Notes under the pieces: generated by a model | What the model saw: only the letters and a program-made list of their open reading frames with translations | The model's database searches: none | What the model was told of the DNA's origin: nothing | In this document: positions 63,636-64,000 of the stretch, one piece after another | How the letters are laid out: each line of letters starts with the position of its first letter | Numbering within the stretch: position 1 is the stretch's first letter | Translations under genes and position numbers: made by a program | Assembly (NCBI GenBank): GCA_964019415.1 | Contig: OZ025872.1 | Coordinates: 158,501 to 222,500, forward strand | Source: Ianthella basta | Lineage: Eukaryota; Porifera; Demospongiae; Verongiida; Ianthellidae | Length of the DNA: 64,000 nt | Direction: 5' to 3'

Positions 63636-63997
63636 ATGGAGGGCATGAATACAGAAATGGAGAGTCAAATTACACAAAGTAAGAGGAGCCGGTTAGGGCA
63701 TGCCTTTATTTCTACGAATTATGCAGAACTTCTAATTTGAATGTCTTCTACTGGGAGTCTACTGTCTACATTGGGGAAGTGGTTGGGGATGGTGGGAGGG
63801 GATGACGGTAATTGCTAGTCTGTGTTCTATGCAGGTGAACAGAGACACAGGAGGGCACCTGCCTGGTAAGGGATAGTGACACACACTCTATCCTCACCCA
63901 TTTCCGCCCTCCCCAATTCACATCAATTTTGTTCCCATTTCCGTTCAGGATTAAGCGGCTGTGTTGCTGCCTGTGTCATACAGACGACACAGGACAG
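63636..63997 (+). CDS. Cassette 5: ATG exon, microexon and third exon, running off the window
   Basis: Exons 63636-63678 (MEGMNTEMESQITQ, phase 1 before GTAAGA), 63835-63865 (EQRHRRAPA, phase 2 before GTAAGG) and 63949-63997 (WIKRLCCCLCHTDDTGQ before GTG at the window end). Exon 3 is the same length as in cassette 1 (49 nt) and differs at a few residues. This is the most complete member and its remaining exons should lie to the right. The cysteine cluster LCCCLC with basic residues in front could be a palmitoylated membrane-attachment site. Relation to diacylglycerol lipases is a guess from the IK-LCCC----DD pattern. Confidence 0.55.
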
Positions 63998-64000
63998 GTG

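Overview
The window looks like nuclear DNA of an invertebrate animal. Genes are broken by short GT-AG introns, both strands carry genes, (GT)n/(CA)n microsatellites and 14-70 bp minisatellites are extremely dense, and nothing resembles bacterial operons. The recognisable genes (glycogen synthase, a CARF/ALS2CR8-domain protein, a lipoate ligase, an alpha-mannosidase II fragment and an SLC35F-like exon) fit a metazoan. A sponge or other early-branching animal is my best guess, held weakly. Layout: 1-31 kb is gene-poor and built from stacked tandem repeats and segmental duplications. A block at about 1.25-4.66 kb recurs at 7.83-10.96 kb, and a block at about 16.3-17.8 kb recurs at 23.7-24.65 kb. 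Each duplication carries a small minus-strand ORF preserved in both copies (pair A at 2.7 and 9.5 kb, pair B at 16.4 and 23.7 kb), and in each pair one copy has a greatly expanded coding minisatellite. Fragments of a LINE (an inverted pair near 6.7-7.2 kb), a hAT-like non-autonomous element (28.8-29.7 kb) and a CpG-rich insertion inside a GT tract (16.8-17.3 kb) are also present. Gene-rich part: 36.3-41.1 kb holds 15 exons of glycogen synthase on the plus strand, lacking only about the first 140 residues. Two DNA elements with terminal inverted repeats lie at 41.6-42.4 and 42.4-43.0 kb. A complete nine-exon CARF-domain gene follows at 43.3-46.9 kb. A Penelope-type GIY-YIG fragment ends in a perfect 38-bp hairpin at 47.8 kb. 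A ten-exon lipoate-protein ligase gene (LplA/LIPT1 family) runs on the minus strand from 54.7 to 49.3 kb; its last three exons are tandemly duplicated and the inner copy is broken. On either side of it lie duplicated C-terminal tail exons of an unidentified plus-strand gene (48.1-48.7 and 56.3-56.8 kb). Right end: 57.3-58.9 kb is satellite-like (70-bp and 33-bp units). From 58.97 kb to the window end runs the most unusual object here: an array of five plus-strand cassettes. Four have a distinct ATG exon, all ending in the same phase, followed by a 25-34 nt microexon; the fifth keeps only a microexon. Only two cassettes have a matching 49-nt third exon. The layout looks like an array of alternative first exons, or of truncated gene copies, possibly of a diacylglycerol-lipase-like family. 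Minus-strand exons of an alpha-mannosidase II-like and an SLC35F-like gene are interleaved with it. Everything was read by eye; exon borders come from GT-AG sites plus frame continuity, and family names from remembered conserved motifs.
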